This document shows, in pieces, positions 20,489 through 29,562 of a stretch of 39,791 nucleotides of DNA. Below the pieces are notes generated by a model. It saw only the letters and a program-made list of their open reading frames with translations. It was not told the origin of the DNA and ran no database searches. Position 1 is the stretch's first letter. Each line of letters begins with the position of its first letter. A program made the position numbers and the translations under genes. This stretch comes from an uncultured Clostridia bacterium (GTDB lineage: Bacteria; Bacillota; Clostridia; TANB77; CAG-508), in the NCBI GenBank assembly GCA_944387495.1, contig CALXFD010000019.1, forward strand, positions 1 to 39,791, read 5' to 3'.

Positions 20489-21391
20489 TTATTCTAGTGT
20501 TATTTTTCCTATTTTTCCATTTTTAAATTCATCTAATATTATTCTTGCCGTTTTTTCTTCATCTATATTACCACCTGAAATCATACAGCCTCTTTTTCTT
20601 CCTATTTCTAAAAATATTTCATAAATATTCTCATTTTCAGGTCTATTTTCGTTTTCTAATTGTTCATTTACAAAATCTTTATCTAGTTTATATCTTTCAC
20701 ATAATAAATCCATATAATTATTTAATAAAAATTTAATTAAATGATATGCTATTTCTGTTTTTTCTAATATGTCATCTTTTATTGTTCCAGTAAATGCTAA
20801 ATTTAAAGCTACTTCTTCACTTTCAAATTTAGGCCATAAAACTCCTGGGGTATCTAGCAATTCAATTTGAGCATTTATTCTAATCCATTGTTTTTGCTTT
20901 GTGAATCCAGGTGTATTACCTACACCAGCAGATGCTTTCTTGGCAATTCTATTGATAAATGATGATTTTCCAACATTAGGTATCCCTATTATCATTGCTT
21001 TAATTTTTCTACCAATTCTTCCTTTTTCAGCTTGTACTTTTATATCTTGTTCCATTATTTTTTCAATTTGTCTTATACATTGTTCTATTCCTTTTCCTGT
21101 ATTTGAGTCTGTCAATACTGCTGGAATATTTTGCTTTTTAAATTTTTCAATCCATAATTTATTTTTTGTTTCATCTGCTAAATCACATTTATTTAATACT
21201 ATTATTTTCTTTTTATTTTTTGTTATTTCTGCTATATCAGGATTTTGGCTTGAAATTGGAATTCTTGCATCTAATAATTCTATTACTATATCTACTAATT
21301 TTAAATCTGCCATTATTTGCCTTTTTGTTTTTGCCATATGCCCTGGGTACCAGTTAATATTAGTTTTTGCTCTGTTTTGTTCGTTATTCAT
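20489..21391 (-). CDS. rbgA: Ribosome biogenesis GTPase RbgA (YlqF)
   Basis: A circularly permuted GTPase needed for late 50S assembly. The G4 motif NKCD comes first, then G1 GIPNVGKSS, G2 GNTPGFTK and G3 DTPGVLWP. The C-terminal ANTAR-like helix bundle follows. The N-terminal NWYPGHMAK is diagnostic. I choose the ATG at 21391; the GTG 9 nt upstream sits right against the AAGGAA ribosome site. 300 residues, normal length. Confidence 0.96.
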   Translation of the reverse strand: MNNEQNRAKTNINWYPGHMAKTKRQIMADLKLVDIVIELLDARIPISSQNPDIAEITKNKKKIIVLNKCDLADETKNKLWIEKFKKQNIPAVLTDSNTGKGIEQCIRQIEKIMEQDIKVQAEKGRIGRKIKAMIIGIPNVGKSSFINRIAKKASAGVGNTPGFTKQKQWIRINAQIELLDTPGVLWPKFESEEVALNLAFTGTIKDDILEKTEIAYHLIKFLLNNYMDLLCERYKLDKDFVNEQLENENRPENENIYEIFLEIGRKRGCMISGGNIDEEKTARIILDEFKNGKIGKITLE

Positions 21392-21415
21392 TATTCTCAC
21401 TTCCTTAATTTTAAA

Positions 21416-21450
21416 GCCTTCTTAACTTTAATTATTAAAGTCTAGAAGGC
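21416..21450 (-). terminator. Hairpin downstream of the membrane protein gene
   Basis: GCCTTCT (21416-21422) pairs with AGAAGGC (21444-21450), with an inner ACTTTA/TAAAGT stem. It lies 10 bp past the stop of the 21460-21957 gene and before rbgA. The U-tract is weak. Confidence 0.5.
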
Positions 21451-21459
21451 ACATTTTTC

Positions 21460-21957
21460 TTATAATGTTCTATAATTATTTTTATCAGCCCTATCATCCA
21501 ATTTTCTGTCAAATTGTTCGTTTGTATAGAACCAGTCTGTTTTCTTGTCCTTTGGATGATTTTTTCTTCCTTTATCTACTAACATATCTAGCAATACTGC
21601 TATTGGTAAAATAACACCTATAAAAGATACAAATAAATTCATAAAAGATGTTGCAGGTAAAATGCTTGCACTTTCACTACTACTATTAGAAATCATCATA
21701 GATATTCCATTAAATACATCTGTTCCAAAATATAATCCATATATTAATAAGTAAATTAATGCCCCGACTAATTTTCTTTTTACTACTAAAATTATACATA
21801 CAAGTGTAACAAATAAAAGGATTATTTCTAATGTTTCATTAATAGGTACTATTCCTCCAAAATCTTGATTTAATTGTGCCATTAATGTTACTATTACTCT
21901 AAATGCCCAAAACATTACCATAAAGCAAGCTAATAGCCATGTAGAAAAATTTTTCAT
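21460..21957 (-). CDS. Hypothetical membrane protein with conserved C-terminal tail
   Basis: 165 residues with four transmembrane helices: about 5-25, 42-60, 62-80 and 105-128. A charged cytoplasmic tail ends KKTDWFYTNEQFDRKLDD. No named family is recognised. Its place between ireB-ruvX-DUF1292 and rbgA-mrnC-ychF, and a good GGGGGA ribosome site, support a real gene. Hairpins on both sides suggest its own transcript. Confidence 0.7.
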   Translation of the reverse strand: MKNFSTWLLACFMVMFWAFRVIVTLMAQLNQDFGGIVPINETLEIILLFVTLVCIILVVKRKLVGALIYLLIYGLYFGTDVFNGISMMISNSSSESASILPATSFMNLFVSFIGVILPIAVLLDMLVDKGRKNHPKDKKTDWFYTNEQFDRKLDDRADKNNYRTL

Positions 21958-21984
21958 TTGTATTCCCCCTATTCATTAATAATT

Positions 21985-22007
21985 AAAGGCGAATATTCTT
22001 CGCCTTT
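21985..22007 (-). terminator. Terminator after DUF1292 gene
   Basis: Perfect 9-bp arms AAAGGCGAA and TTCGCCTTT with a 5-nt loop lie 11 bp past the stop at 22018. Confidence 0.7.
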
Positions 22008-22017
22008 TTATATTTTA

Positions 22018-22323
22018 TTAATCAACAAAATCAAAGTCATCTTTAAATTTTTCTTTAAAAATTTCAAATACTTTGTTTAATACTTCTTCATCATCGACAC
22101 TTACATATGATTCTTCGTCTGTGTCTTCATCTATATCTTCTACTTTTAATATTACTACTTCTCCTTCATCTTCTTCTCCTTCTGCTGTCATTGGTAGTAA
22201 TACTACATATTCTTCATCATCTAGTTCTATTAAATCTAAAAATTCAAATTTAACTTCATTTCCTTCTTCATCATTTAAGATTACAACATTATCTAATTCT
22301 TCTCCTCCAAAATTTTCTTCCAT
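22018..22323 (-). CDS. DUF1292 family protein (YrzB)
   Basis: A 101-residue very acidic protein of the DUF1292/YrzB family: VVILNDEEGNEVKFEFLD, then EEYVVLLPM, EVVILKVED. Its function is unknown; the family almost always follows ruvX and ireB in Firmicutes, as here. The DNA is dominated by GAA/GAT codons. AAAGGAG precedes the ATG. Confidence 0.9.
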   Translation of the reverse strand: MEENFGGEELDNVVILNDEEGNEVKFEFLDLIELDDEEYVVLLPMTAEGEEDEGEVVILKVEDIDEDTDEESYVSVDDEEVLNKVFEIFKEKFKDDFDFVD

Positions 22324-22420
22324 AATTTTCTCCTTTTTTATAATATTTAGGTTTCCAAAGATTACCTATAACTTTTTTGTATTTTTATAATACATTATTT
22401 TTTTATTTTTGGCAATGTTT

Positions 22421-22846
22421 TTATGAGATATTTTTGTTTTTATTTATATATGTTTCTAATATATATACTGCAGATATAGTATCTACTATATTTTTCTTTT
22501 TATGCTTATTTACATCTAAATAATTCATTGTCCTATGTGCTGCAACAGTTGTCAATCTTTCATCAATTGTTTCAATTTTTATTTTATTATATTTGCATTT
22601 TAATTTATGTATAAATTTTTCTGTTACTTCTGCTCTTTCAGATTTTGTTCCATTCATATTTAATGGCATTCCTACAACTATTGTATCTATATCATATTGT
22701 TCTAATATTTCATCTAATCTTTTTAATACAACTTTATCTGAATTATTTCTTTGTATTGTTTCCAGTCCTTGTGCTGTTATATTTAACGGGTCTGTTATTG
22801 CTATTCCAACTCTTGCATCACCATAATCAATTGACAATATTCTCAT
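22421..22846 (-). CDS. ruvX: Holliday junction resolvase-like protein YqgF / RuvX
   Basis: A 141-residue RNase H-fold protein. The first catalytic Asp is in LSIDYGDARVGIA, the Glu in IDERLTT, and the last Asp in NIVDTISA. Proposed roles are pre-16S rRNA 5' end processing and junction resolution. It follows ireB within a few nucleotides and precedes DUF1292 by about 100 nt: a conserved Firmicutes operon. Confidence 0.94.
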   Translation of the reverse strand: MRILSIDYGDARVGIAITDPLNITAQGLETIQRNNSDKVVLKRLDEILEQYDIDTIVVGMPLNMNGTKSERAEVTEKFIHKLKCKYNKIKIETIDERLTTVAAHRTMNYLDVNKHKKKNIVDTISAVYILETYINKNKNIS

Positions 22847-22848
22847 TT

Positions 22849-23106
22849 TTATGCCTCATCTATTCCTATATATTTTTTTACCATTTTTTCTAATAATTCG
22901 TCTCTTTCTATTGTTCTTATTTTATTTCTTGCATCATTATGGCTTGTTATATATGTTGGATCTCCTGATAGTATGTAACCAACTATTTGGTTTATTGGAT
23001 TATATCCTTTTTCCATTAATGCTTCATATACTTCTTTTAGTATTTCTTGTGCTTTTACATTTTCTTCTCTTTCTACTTTAAAATTCATTGTTTTATCAAA
23101 TTCCAT
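22849..23106 (-). CDS. ireB: IreB family regulatory phosphoprotein
   Basis: 85 residues, DUF965/IreB. In Enterococcus, IreB is phosphorylated by the PASTA kinase IreK and tunes intrinsic cephalosporin resistance. Family features are the N-terminal MEFDKTMNF with candidate Thr sites, [28 protein letters not shown], and a short C-terminus. AAAGGAG lies about 10 nt before the ATG. First gene of ireB-ruvX-DUF1292, about 43 nt after the GAF/GGDEF gene, so read-through from that operon is possible. Confidence 0.94.
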   Translation of the reverse strand: MEFDKTMNFKVEREENVKAQEILKEVYEALMEKGYNPINQIVGYILSGDPTYITSHNDARNKIRTIERDELLEKMVKKYIGIDEA

Positions 23107-23149
23107 AACTAAAACACTCCTTTCTTTATTTAGTTTTGTGAATTTAATT

Positions 23150-24286
23150 TTATATATTAGTTATATCACTTTCATTTTTATCTGCATTATCTAGATACTC
23201 TTCTAATTTTTTAAGTACTTCTTCTAATCCTGTTCCTTTGTAATATGATGATAATACAAAATTTAATCTTGGAGTTGCTACTTGTTCTTTTAGATTTCTT
23301 ACTTCTATTCCACTATCTGGACTTTGTTTTGTAAATTCTTCTTGCTCTTCTGGTAATGTGATTTTCATATTTTCTATTGCTGTTTTTAAATCATTTACAA
23401 ATCCTGCAACACCTTCTGTGTCTACTCCTGAAAATGCTATAACAAATTTAGGACCCATATATCTAACAAATACATAGTCTTGTGATATATTTGCTTTTAC
23501 ATAATTACTTATTTGTGTAATTACTTCATTTCCTAATTCTCTACAATATGTTTTATTTATTTCTTCAAGATTTGTTATTTTAAACATACACATTGTAGAT
23601 ATTGTATATTGGTCAATAATCTTTTTACCTTCCCCATATAAGTATTCTTCTGAATATAGTCCACTAAATAAATCTGTTCTTACTATTGACTCTAATGTTT
23701 TTTGGTGTACAACTGTTTTTAGTACTGATACTATATTATCTTTAATAACTTCTAATATCGTTATATCTACATTATCAAAATCATGTGGTGTTCCACTTTC
23801 CATTATCCAATATCCTATATACACATTATCAATATATAGTGGGAAAAATATTGCTGATTTTGCTCTTCCAAATTCCATTTTTTGATATGGTAATCTTTCT
23901 TTTTCATTGTTAACAGTAACATACTTTGGAATAGCTGTTTGTATGCTATCTTTAAACATGTCAACATCTTGCAATGATTTTAAAGAATCCCAATGTTTTT
24001 TATCTACATTTGAAGCTTTAATTTCATATTCAGCACCATTAAATACAACTATTGTTGAATATTTAATTTCATATTTTTCTATTAGTATATTATTTATTTT
24101 TTGTATTTTTTCATCTACTGATGATGTCTCTCCAATTGTACTCATAAAGTCTTGTACAACTTGAAGGTTTGTTATCTTTTGATTTATATTTTTAAATTTT
24201 TGAATTTTCTTATTAATTTTTACATTATATACTACTAATATAATTACAACAATTATAAGTATTCCAACGATTGCTGCTGTTATCAA
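23150..24286 (-). CDS. Membrane-anchored GAF plus degenerate GGDEF protein
   Basis: 378 residues: an N-terminal membrane helix (about 5-22), a short coil, a GAF sensor domain (about 45-190) and a C-terminal GGDEF-like domain (about 200-370). The GGDEF signature is replaced by RYMGPKF (275-281), so it should not make cyclic di-GMP; it may bind a nucleotide or act as a scaffold. The start is TTG at 24286, with AGGAGG 8 nt before it. Third gene of the operon with the AT-hook/ParA-like protein (17-nt gap). A signalling partner in membrane localisation is inference. Confidence 0.8.
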   Translation of the reverse strand: MITAAIVGILIIVVIILVVYNVKINKKIQKFKNINQKITNLQVVQDFMSTIGETSSVDEKIQKINNILIEKYEIKYSTIVVFNGAEYEIKASNVDKKHWDSLKSLQDVDMFKDSIQTAIPKYVTVNNEKERLPYQKMEFGRAKSAIFFPLYIDNVYIGYWIMESGTPHDFDNVDITILEVIKDNIVSVLKTVVHQKTLESIVRTDLFSGLYSEEYLYGEGKKIIDQYTISTMCMFKITNLEEINKTYCRELGNEVITQISNYVKANISQDYVFVRYMGPKFVIAFSGVDTEGVAGFVNDLKTAIENMKITLPEEQEEFTKQSPDSGIEVRNLKEQVATPRLNFVLSSYYKGTGLEEVLKKLEEYLDNADKNESDITNI

Positions 24287-24303
24287 TTTCTTTTCCTCCT
24301 ATT

Positions 24304-26727
24304 TTAAAAATTTCTTTTCATTTGGTTTAATGTATCATTCATGCTTGGAGAAAATGTCCCCATTTGAGAATTCATTTGAGAATTATTTTTACTCTTTGAT
24401 GTTGGTGGTACATATGTTCCTCTACCTGAAACTAATGGATATATCATATTTCCTAATTCTTTTAGGATTTGCATAAATTGTTTTGAATATCCTTTTAAAG
24501 TTATATCACAATTTATAACTCCTTCTAAATATTTAACATATATCTCTTCTTCAAATGGTATAGTCATATATTTTATTAAAGTTCTATCAAATAATTCTGT
24601 CATAAATGACATTGCTGGGTCATTATAAAATGCCATTCCGCCTATTATTGTCTTTTCATTTACTCCTCTAATTTTTACATATTTATTTAAAATAATTTTT
24701 AATTTTTTCTCATCTAAGACATTTCTTGCTTTCAATTCTCTTAAAAATGCTGTTAATGGTTGAATTGTAAGTATGTCTGCTGATTGAACTAAATATGTTT
24801 CTTGTGATTGTTTAAAATATCCTATTGGAGTAGAAAAGTCACAATCAATTAATATTAAAGAATAGTTTTGTACTAGTGTTTGTAATATTTCATCTACATT
24901 GCTTATAGCTTCATTTTCATCTGGTAAAGATGTATAAACTGTTAAATTTTGATGTACTTGAATTCCGTTTGCTACACCTCTTGCTAAGTCCTCTACTGAA
25001 TGTGATGCTACATTTCTTAGTTGCTCTTCATTTTTTGTATATATGTAATATGAATTTCTATTTTGTGTTGTATCTAATATTGCAACATTTATTCCCATTG
25101 TTGATAATAATTCTGCAACATTATTTACTATAAATGAAGTTCCATTTTTGCTAGTACCTACAAATGTTACTATTTTCTTATCTGATGTCAATAATGATGA
25201 TATATCTATACTTTGTACATATTCATCATGTTTTGCCAAACTATTATTATAGCTTTGTGAATTATAATTAGAAAACATATTATTATTTTGCGTATCATAA
25301 TTATTAGAATAATTATAGTTTTGTTCTTGTGGCTCATAAGTATTATAATTATCTAGTCCTGGTAATATTGTTGAATCTTGTTTTGATAAATCTTCCTCAT
25401 CATCTTCTTGCTCATCAAATCCAGGTAATATTGTTGTTTCTTCTTCTTCATCATCAAAGCCTGGTAAAAACACACCATCTTGCCTATTTTGTTCATTATA
25501 TTGTTTTGGTTCTGGTTTTTGTTCAATTTCTTCAAAACCTGGTAGTATTGTTGTTTCTTCTTCTTTTTCTTCAAATCCAGGTAATATTGTTGTTTCTTGT
25601 TCTTCTGGTAATGGATTTTTTCTAGGTCTTCCTCTTTTTTTCTTTACTGGTGCTTCTACATTTTCTGCTACATTTTTTTCTACTACTGGTTCTTGTGGTA
25701 CAGCATTTTTTCTAGGTCTTCCTCTACCTCTTTTTACTGGTTTTACAACTTCTTCTTGAACTTTTTCCTCTACTTTTGGCATTATTGGTTGTTCTACTTG
25801 TGTATTTACTTGTTTTGGTACTGTTTGTTCTCTTGCAATATTTTGTTCAACTGATACATCTTGTTGTTTTGTTCTTGATAATTTTTTAACACCTTGCATA
25901 TTTACAGATGAAGGAATTACAACTGGTTTAGACATTGAAATAGGTTTATTTTTTGGTTTTAATAATTTTTCACTTGTTCCTTCTTCTTTTTCTTTATTTT
26001 TGTCAATTCTTAAACCATTTGACACTTTATTATTAAATGACATTATTTTTTGATATTTTGGTGATTTTTCTTCTAGTACTGCTCTAACATTTAAAGGCAA
26101 AAATTTGCTTATTATTCTTAATTGTGCGTCATTATATTGTGCTGCTATATTATCAAAGCCCTCTACATATCTATTTTCATCTCTTCCCAAACTTTTATAA
26201 TATGCTAATATATTTTGAATTTCCATTTCTGGAACGTCATTTTCATCTTCTGGTTTATATTTAACTTCCTCTGAGTCTATTTTATAATATAACTTTGCTT
26301 CCTTTTTTAAACGTGGTCTTTTTAATAGTTTACACACTTCTTCTACACTTCTGTCATTTCCTAATATTGCATTATATATACCAATTCCAAAAAGTTTAAC
26401 AAGCATTTCTTCTGATTTTGTTCTTCTATCTGCACAAATTAAAATTATTGGAATATCATTTCCTTTAATATTTGATGCTTCATCACTTATACTATCTAAT
26501 TTATCAAAAATGAATTTATCTATTTGATCATATTGTGTATGTGAAAAAGCCTCTAAATCCTCACTTATGACTATTCTATCATACGATTTATCCTTTTGTA
26601 ATTCTTTTAAAATTGCATTAAAGTAATAAACATTTTTATGTGAGATAATTTCTTTATAATCTTTTTGATATCTTTTTATAATAGATTCAGAAATTTCATC
26701 ATTACTTACAGCAAATAATACTTTCAT
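24304..26727 (-). CDS. ParA/TadZ-like ATPase homologue with AT-hooks and LPGF repeats
   Basis: 807 residues in three parts. The N-terminus (about 1-140) looks like an atypical response-regulator receiver, as in TadZ/CpaE. A long disordered linker (about 245-500) carries two AT-hook cores, RGRGRPRK (333-340) and KRGRPRK (364-370), and five T-I-L-P-G-F-type motifs (around 380, 393, 419, 432 and 453) in acidic context. The C-terminus (about 518-765) is a MinD/ParA-like fold, but its P-loop is FVGTSKNGTS, without the Gly-Lys of the deviant Walker A. Its Walker B-like strand is LILIDCDF. TadZ/CpaE proteins place pili or secretion machines at the membrane. AT-hooks imply DNA binding. The upstream VirB2-like gene ends 3 nt before its ATG. 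Its role is inferred. Confidence 0.7.
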   Translation of the reverse strand: MKVLFAVSNDEISESIIKRYQKDYKEIISHKNVYYFNAILKELQKDKSYDRIVISEDLEAFSHTQYDQIDKFIFDKLDSISDEASNIKGNDIPIILICADRRTKSEEMLVKLFGIGIYNAILGNDRSVEEVCKLLKRPRLKKEAKLYYKIDSEEVKYKPEDENDVPEMEIQNILAYYKSLGRDENRYVEGFDNIAAQYNDAQLRIISKFLPLNVRAVLEEKSPKYQKIMSFNNKVSNGLRIDKNKEKEEGTSEKLLKPKNKPISMSKPVVIPSSVNMQGVKKLSRTKQQDVSVEQNIAREQTVPKQVNTQVEQPIMPKVEEKVQEEVVKPVKRGRGRPRKNAVPQEPVVEKNVAENVEAPVKKKRGRPRKNPLPEEQETTILPGFEEKEEETTILPGFEEIEQKPEPKQYNEQNRQDGVFLPGFDDEEEETTILPGFDEQEDDEEDLSKQDSTILPGLDNYNTYEPQEQNYNYSNNYDTQNNNMFSNYNSQSYNNSLAKHDEYVQSIDISSLLTSDKKIVTFVGTSKNGTSFIVNNVAELLSTMGINVAILDTTQNRNSYYIYTKNEEQLRNVASHSVEDLARGVANGIQVHQNLTVYTSLPDENEAISNVDEILQTLVQNYSLILIDCDFSTPIGYFKQSQETYLVQSADILTIQPLTAFLRELKARNVLDEKKLKIILNKYVKIRGVNEKTIIGGMAFYNDPAMSFMTELFDRTLIKYMTIPFEEEIYVKYLEGVINCDITLKGYSKQFMQILKELGNMIYPLVSGRGTYVPPTSKSKNNSQMNSQMGTFSPSMNDTLNQMKRNF

Positions 26728-26730
26728 TTG

Positions 26731-27144
26731 TTACCCCCTTCCAAATTTTACAAACACCGCAAATGCTAGTGGTAATATTTGGCATATAATTAAAATTGTT
26801 ATAAATGTTACAATTAGTCCCATACCTTTTTCCAATGTATCTAATTTTCTTATACCTATTACATATTGGTGGATTGCACCTATTGCAATTCCTAGGAAAC
26901 ATAATGGAATACTATAAATTCTAACTAAATTTAAAATATAAGCTACCATTCCATATGCATCTGAACCATATTTTTCTTGATAATCTTCAATTGATTTAGC
27001 AGTATTTTCTTTTATTTCTACTAATTGACTTTCTGTTTGATTATCAATTGCTCTTTCTTCAGCTGCATATACATTATTTCCTACACATACAAATAATCCA
27101 ATTATTATTAAAATTATTGTAGTAATTATTATTGCTTTTTTCAT
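26731..27144 (-). CDS. Small VirB2/TrbC-like membrane protein
   Basis: 137 residues: a signal peptide (MKKAIIITTIILIII..YAAEE), a short charged helix, then two hydrophobic helices (about 70-95 and 105-130) joined by the basic turn VIGIRKLDTLEKG. This layout matches TrbC/VirB2 pilins and type IV secretion membrane subunits, although sequence identity is not strong. It is first in the operon with the AT-hook/ParA-like gene. It may be the membrane component that protein positions; alternatively it is an unrelated small membrane protein. AAAGGGGC precedes the ATG. Confidence 0.55.
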   Translation of the reverse strand: MKKAIIITTIILIIIGLFVCVGNNVYAAEERAIDNQTESQLVEIKENTAKSIEDYQEKYGSDAYGMVAYILNLVRIYSIPLCFLGIAIGAIHQYVIGIRKLDTLEKGMGLIVTFITILIICQILPLAFAVFVKFGRG

Positions 27145-27242
27145 GTGATTTAGTGCCCCTTTCTTAATATTTTGGCAAAATATCCCTTATTTTCTTATAC
27201 TTATATATCATACAATAAGTTTTCAAAAATATCAAGAATTTT

Positions 27243-28514
27243 TTACAATTTGTTGTATAAATATTTCATTGTTTCATATACTTTATTAGCCCAATTTTTA
27301 TCTGTGGCATATTTTGTATTTACACCTGTTAATGTCGGTCCATTGTAATATGAACCTGTTGCTTTTTCACCACCATATATTTCTGTTCCCTTTGGGTTTA
27401 AATAATATTTAACAAAAACTCTTGCTAACAAATCTATACTTTCTGAATAATCTGAAAAAGTATATGCACTATTATATGGACTAGAATCATATGCTCCATA
27501 TCCAAATAGATTTTTCTTTTGCTGAGAAATTTTAGAAGTTCCCCATCCACTTTCATGTATTGCAACTGATGCAACAAATAATCCGTTTATATTATATTGT
27601 TTTTCTATATAATAAAAATACTGAGCATTATTTTCAAATATTTTATTAACATCTTTACTATCTGTTAGAACTTTTGTAAATTGTTCTAGTGATAATCCAC
27701 TTGGTTTGTTTAATGCCATTCCAAAACTTAATTTTTGTATTGAATTACTATTTCCTGATGTAGTGCTTCCTCCTTGTGTATTAGAGTCTTCTGTTTCTTC
27801 TTGAATACTTTGATTTGGGTTTAAGTATGTAGTACATTCTGCTTTAACATATCCTCTTGCTGTTCCACTTATTATTTTATACCATTGATTATCTATTTCT
27901 AATAATTTTAATTCATCACCTTTTGAAAGTGTTGCCACTTTTTGAGATTCTTCATTTGGCTCTACCATAACTGATAATCTATCTGATGTAACATATAAAG
28001 TATCTCCATTTTTTACTTTATAATTTGAAGCTTGTCTTCCTCCACCTATTTCTACAATTTTATTTATTGAAGCTTTTGTAACTTTACTATTAACTTGTTC
28101 TTCTGATACAACTTCATCATCTTTATATGTAGTTTTTGTTGTTACTTCTTGTTTTCCTTCTCTACCTTCTTGTACAACTTGTACCATTCCTTTTGGTAAA
28201 TTAGCATTTGTCCTATATTTTGTTATATATTCTAAATCTTCTTCATGTACACTATATTCTTCTCTTTTTCCTTCATTAGTATTTTGTGAAATAATTTCAT
28301 CTATATTTACACTTTCTGCATTACTAACTTTAAATTCTTCATTATTGGCTTCTTGTTCAACTTCTGTTGCAAATACTTCTTTTGTGAAGTAGAAATTATA
28401 AAATATTATTGCATATATTACGATAGTTATAAATGCAAAAAGATATACTAAATTTTTTATGCTTAATTTTATATGTAATTTTTTGTGTTTTCTTGTTTTA
28501 TCTTTTGATTTCAT
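27243..28514 (-). CDS. Cell-wall glucosaminidase with G5 and SH3b domains
   Basis: 423 residues: a cytoplasmic basic N-terminus and membrane anchor (about 20-45), a linker, a G5-like domain (about 90-150), an SH3b domain (about 170-230: YVTSDRLSVMVEP, GDELKLLEIDNQWYKI), a low-complexity hinge, and a C-terminal beta-N-acetylglucosaminidase of the LytG/FlgJ type (about 290-420). The catalytic Glu is in AIHESGWGTS. It cleaves peptidoglycan at the surface. The ATG at 28514 is chosen because GGGTGA precedes it by about 5 nt; an upstream in-frame ATG lacks a site. Transcribed divergently from the 28704 gene. Confidence 0.85.
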   Translation of the reverse strand: MKSKDKTRKHKKLHIKLSIKNLVYLFAFITIVIYAIIFYNFYFTKEVFATEVEQEANNEEFKVSNAESVNIDEIISQNTNEGKREEYSVHEEDLEYITKYRTNANLPKGMVQVVQEGREGKQEVTTKTTYKDDEVVSEEQVNSKVTKASINKIVEIGGGRQASNYKVKNGDTLYVTSDRLSVMVEPNEESQKVATLSKGDELKLLEIDNQWYKIISGTARGYVKAECTTYLNPNQSIQEETEDSNTQGGSTTSGNSNSIQKLSFGMALNKPSGLSLEQFTKVLTDSKDVNKIFENNAQYFYYIEKQYNINGLFVASVAIHESGWGTSKISQQKKNLFGYGAYDSSPYNSAYTFSDYSESIDLLARVFVKYYLNPKGTEIYGGEKATGSYYNGPTLTGVNTKYATDKNWANKVYETMKYLYNKL

Positions 28515-28613
28515 GTTATCACCCAATATAATTTTAACCTTTATGTCTATATTTGTCAATTTAATTTTTGTGGGAATTTTTAACTCGAATTAAAAGTTGT
28601 AAAATATAATGTA

Positions 28614-28642
28614 TTGATTTTAAAATTTTTTTATACTATTAT
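28614..28642 (+). promoter_or_regulatory. Putative promoter for 28704-31296
   Basis: TTGATT (28614-28619), 17 bp, TATTAT (28637-28642), about 60 bp before the plus-strand ATG. AT-rich context makes chance matches common. Confidence 0.4.
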
Positions 28643-28703
28643 ATAATTACTATTGAAAAAGAATAAAATTTATAATAAATATTATTAAAAGGAGCTGACT
28701 TTT

Positions 28704-29501
28704 ATGAAAATAAAAAAAAGCAAAATTATTTTAACAATTATAACAGTCATATTAATGGTTGTTGTTTTATTTTTAGCATATTTATTATTTAGAAAATTTG
28801 TATTAAAAAAGAATTTTGAAAACGAGATTTTATCTTTTGCAAATAAAAATCAAGAAACAGTTTTTAATATAAATAAAATTGTACTTTTTAGTAGTGCAGA
28901 TTCTAAAAATAAGACAAGTTCTGCATCTAATTTCACAATAGAAAATTTATATCAATATACAGATATCGCTCTTTTTATAAATAATAATGGTGAAAACAAT
29001 ATGGAAAATACTTTTAAAAGCGTTTCTATAAATAATATAAAATTTGATACAATGCCTTCTATTGGAGAACCAAAATTATATTTTAAAAGTATAAATAATT
29101 TTGCTAAAAGTAATATTATAGAAGAAAATGTAATAAATGATAATTTTGATTTTACTATTACTTCTGATGATAATGCAGATTTAAATAATCCTGTTTTATA
29201 CAACAATTTAGCAAACCCAATAACATTAAGCTATGTAAATCAAAATATAAAATCTGATTATACAATAACAGATACATCTACCCCAATTACTTATGATGGT
29301 TCACTTTTATCAAAATGTAATGTTGACTTAAATTCCATTTCGGCAAAAATTTCTTTTGATATTAATATTGTTAATAATTTAGATGAAAAATTTAAAACTA
29401 CTGTTTTTATTAATATTCCATTACAAGATGATGCTCAATCTATTACAAATGGAAGTTTAACATTAAAACAAGATGTTAATTATACATTTTATAGATATTA
29501 A
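28704..29501 (+). CDS. Hypothetical membrane-anchored protein
   Basis: 265 residues: a lysine-rich start, one membrane helix (about 9-32), and an extracytoplasmic Asn/Ser/Thr-rich beta-type domain. No family is recognised. Similar anchored proteins of unknown function are common in Clostridia. AAAGGAGC precedes the ATG. It is followed after 61 bp by the AMP-ligase, probably as one transcript. Confidence 0.6.
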   Translation: MKIKKSKIILTIITVILMVVVLFLAYLLFRKFVLKKNFENEILSFANKNQETVFNINKIVLFSSADSKNKTSSASNFTIENLYQYTDIALFINNNGENNMENTFKSVSINNIKFDTMPSIGEPKLYFKSINNFAKSNIIEENVINDNFDFTITSDDNADLNNPVLYNNLANPITLSYVNQNIKSDYTITDTSTPITYDGSLLSKCNVDLNSISAKISFDINIVNNLDEKFKTTVFINIPLQDDAQSITNGSLTLKQDVNYTFYRY

Positions 29502-29562
29502 ATTCACACATTTTTCACAATACTATTATATAATGGCTAATATATTTTAGGAGGATAGATAA

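Noticed and set aside
25353..25574. Lys/Gln/Tyr-rich minus-strand ORF inside the AT-hook gene
   Set aside because: An out-of-frame shadow of the repeated LPGF and acidic stretch; no ribosome site and no independent features.
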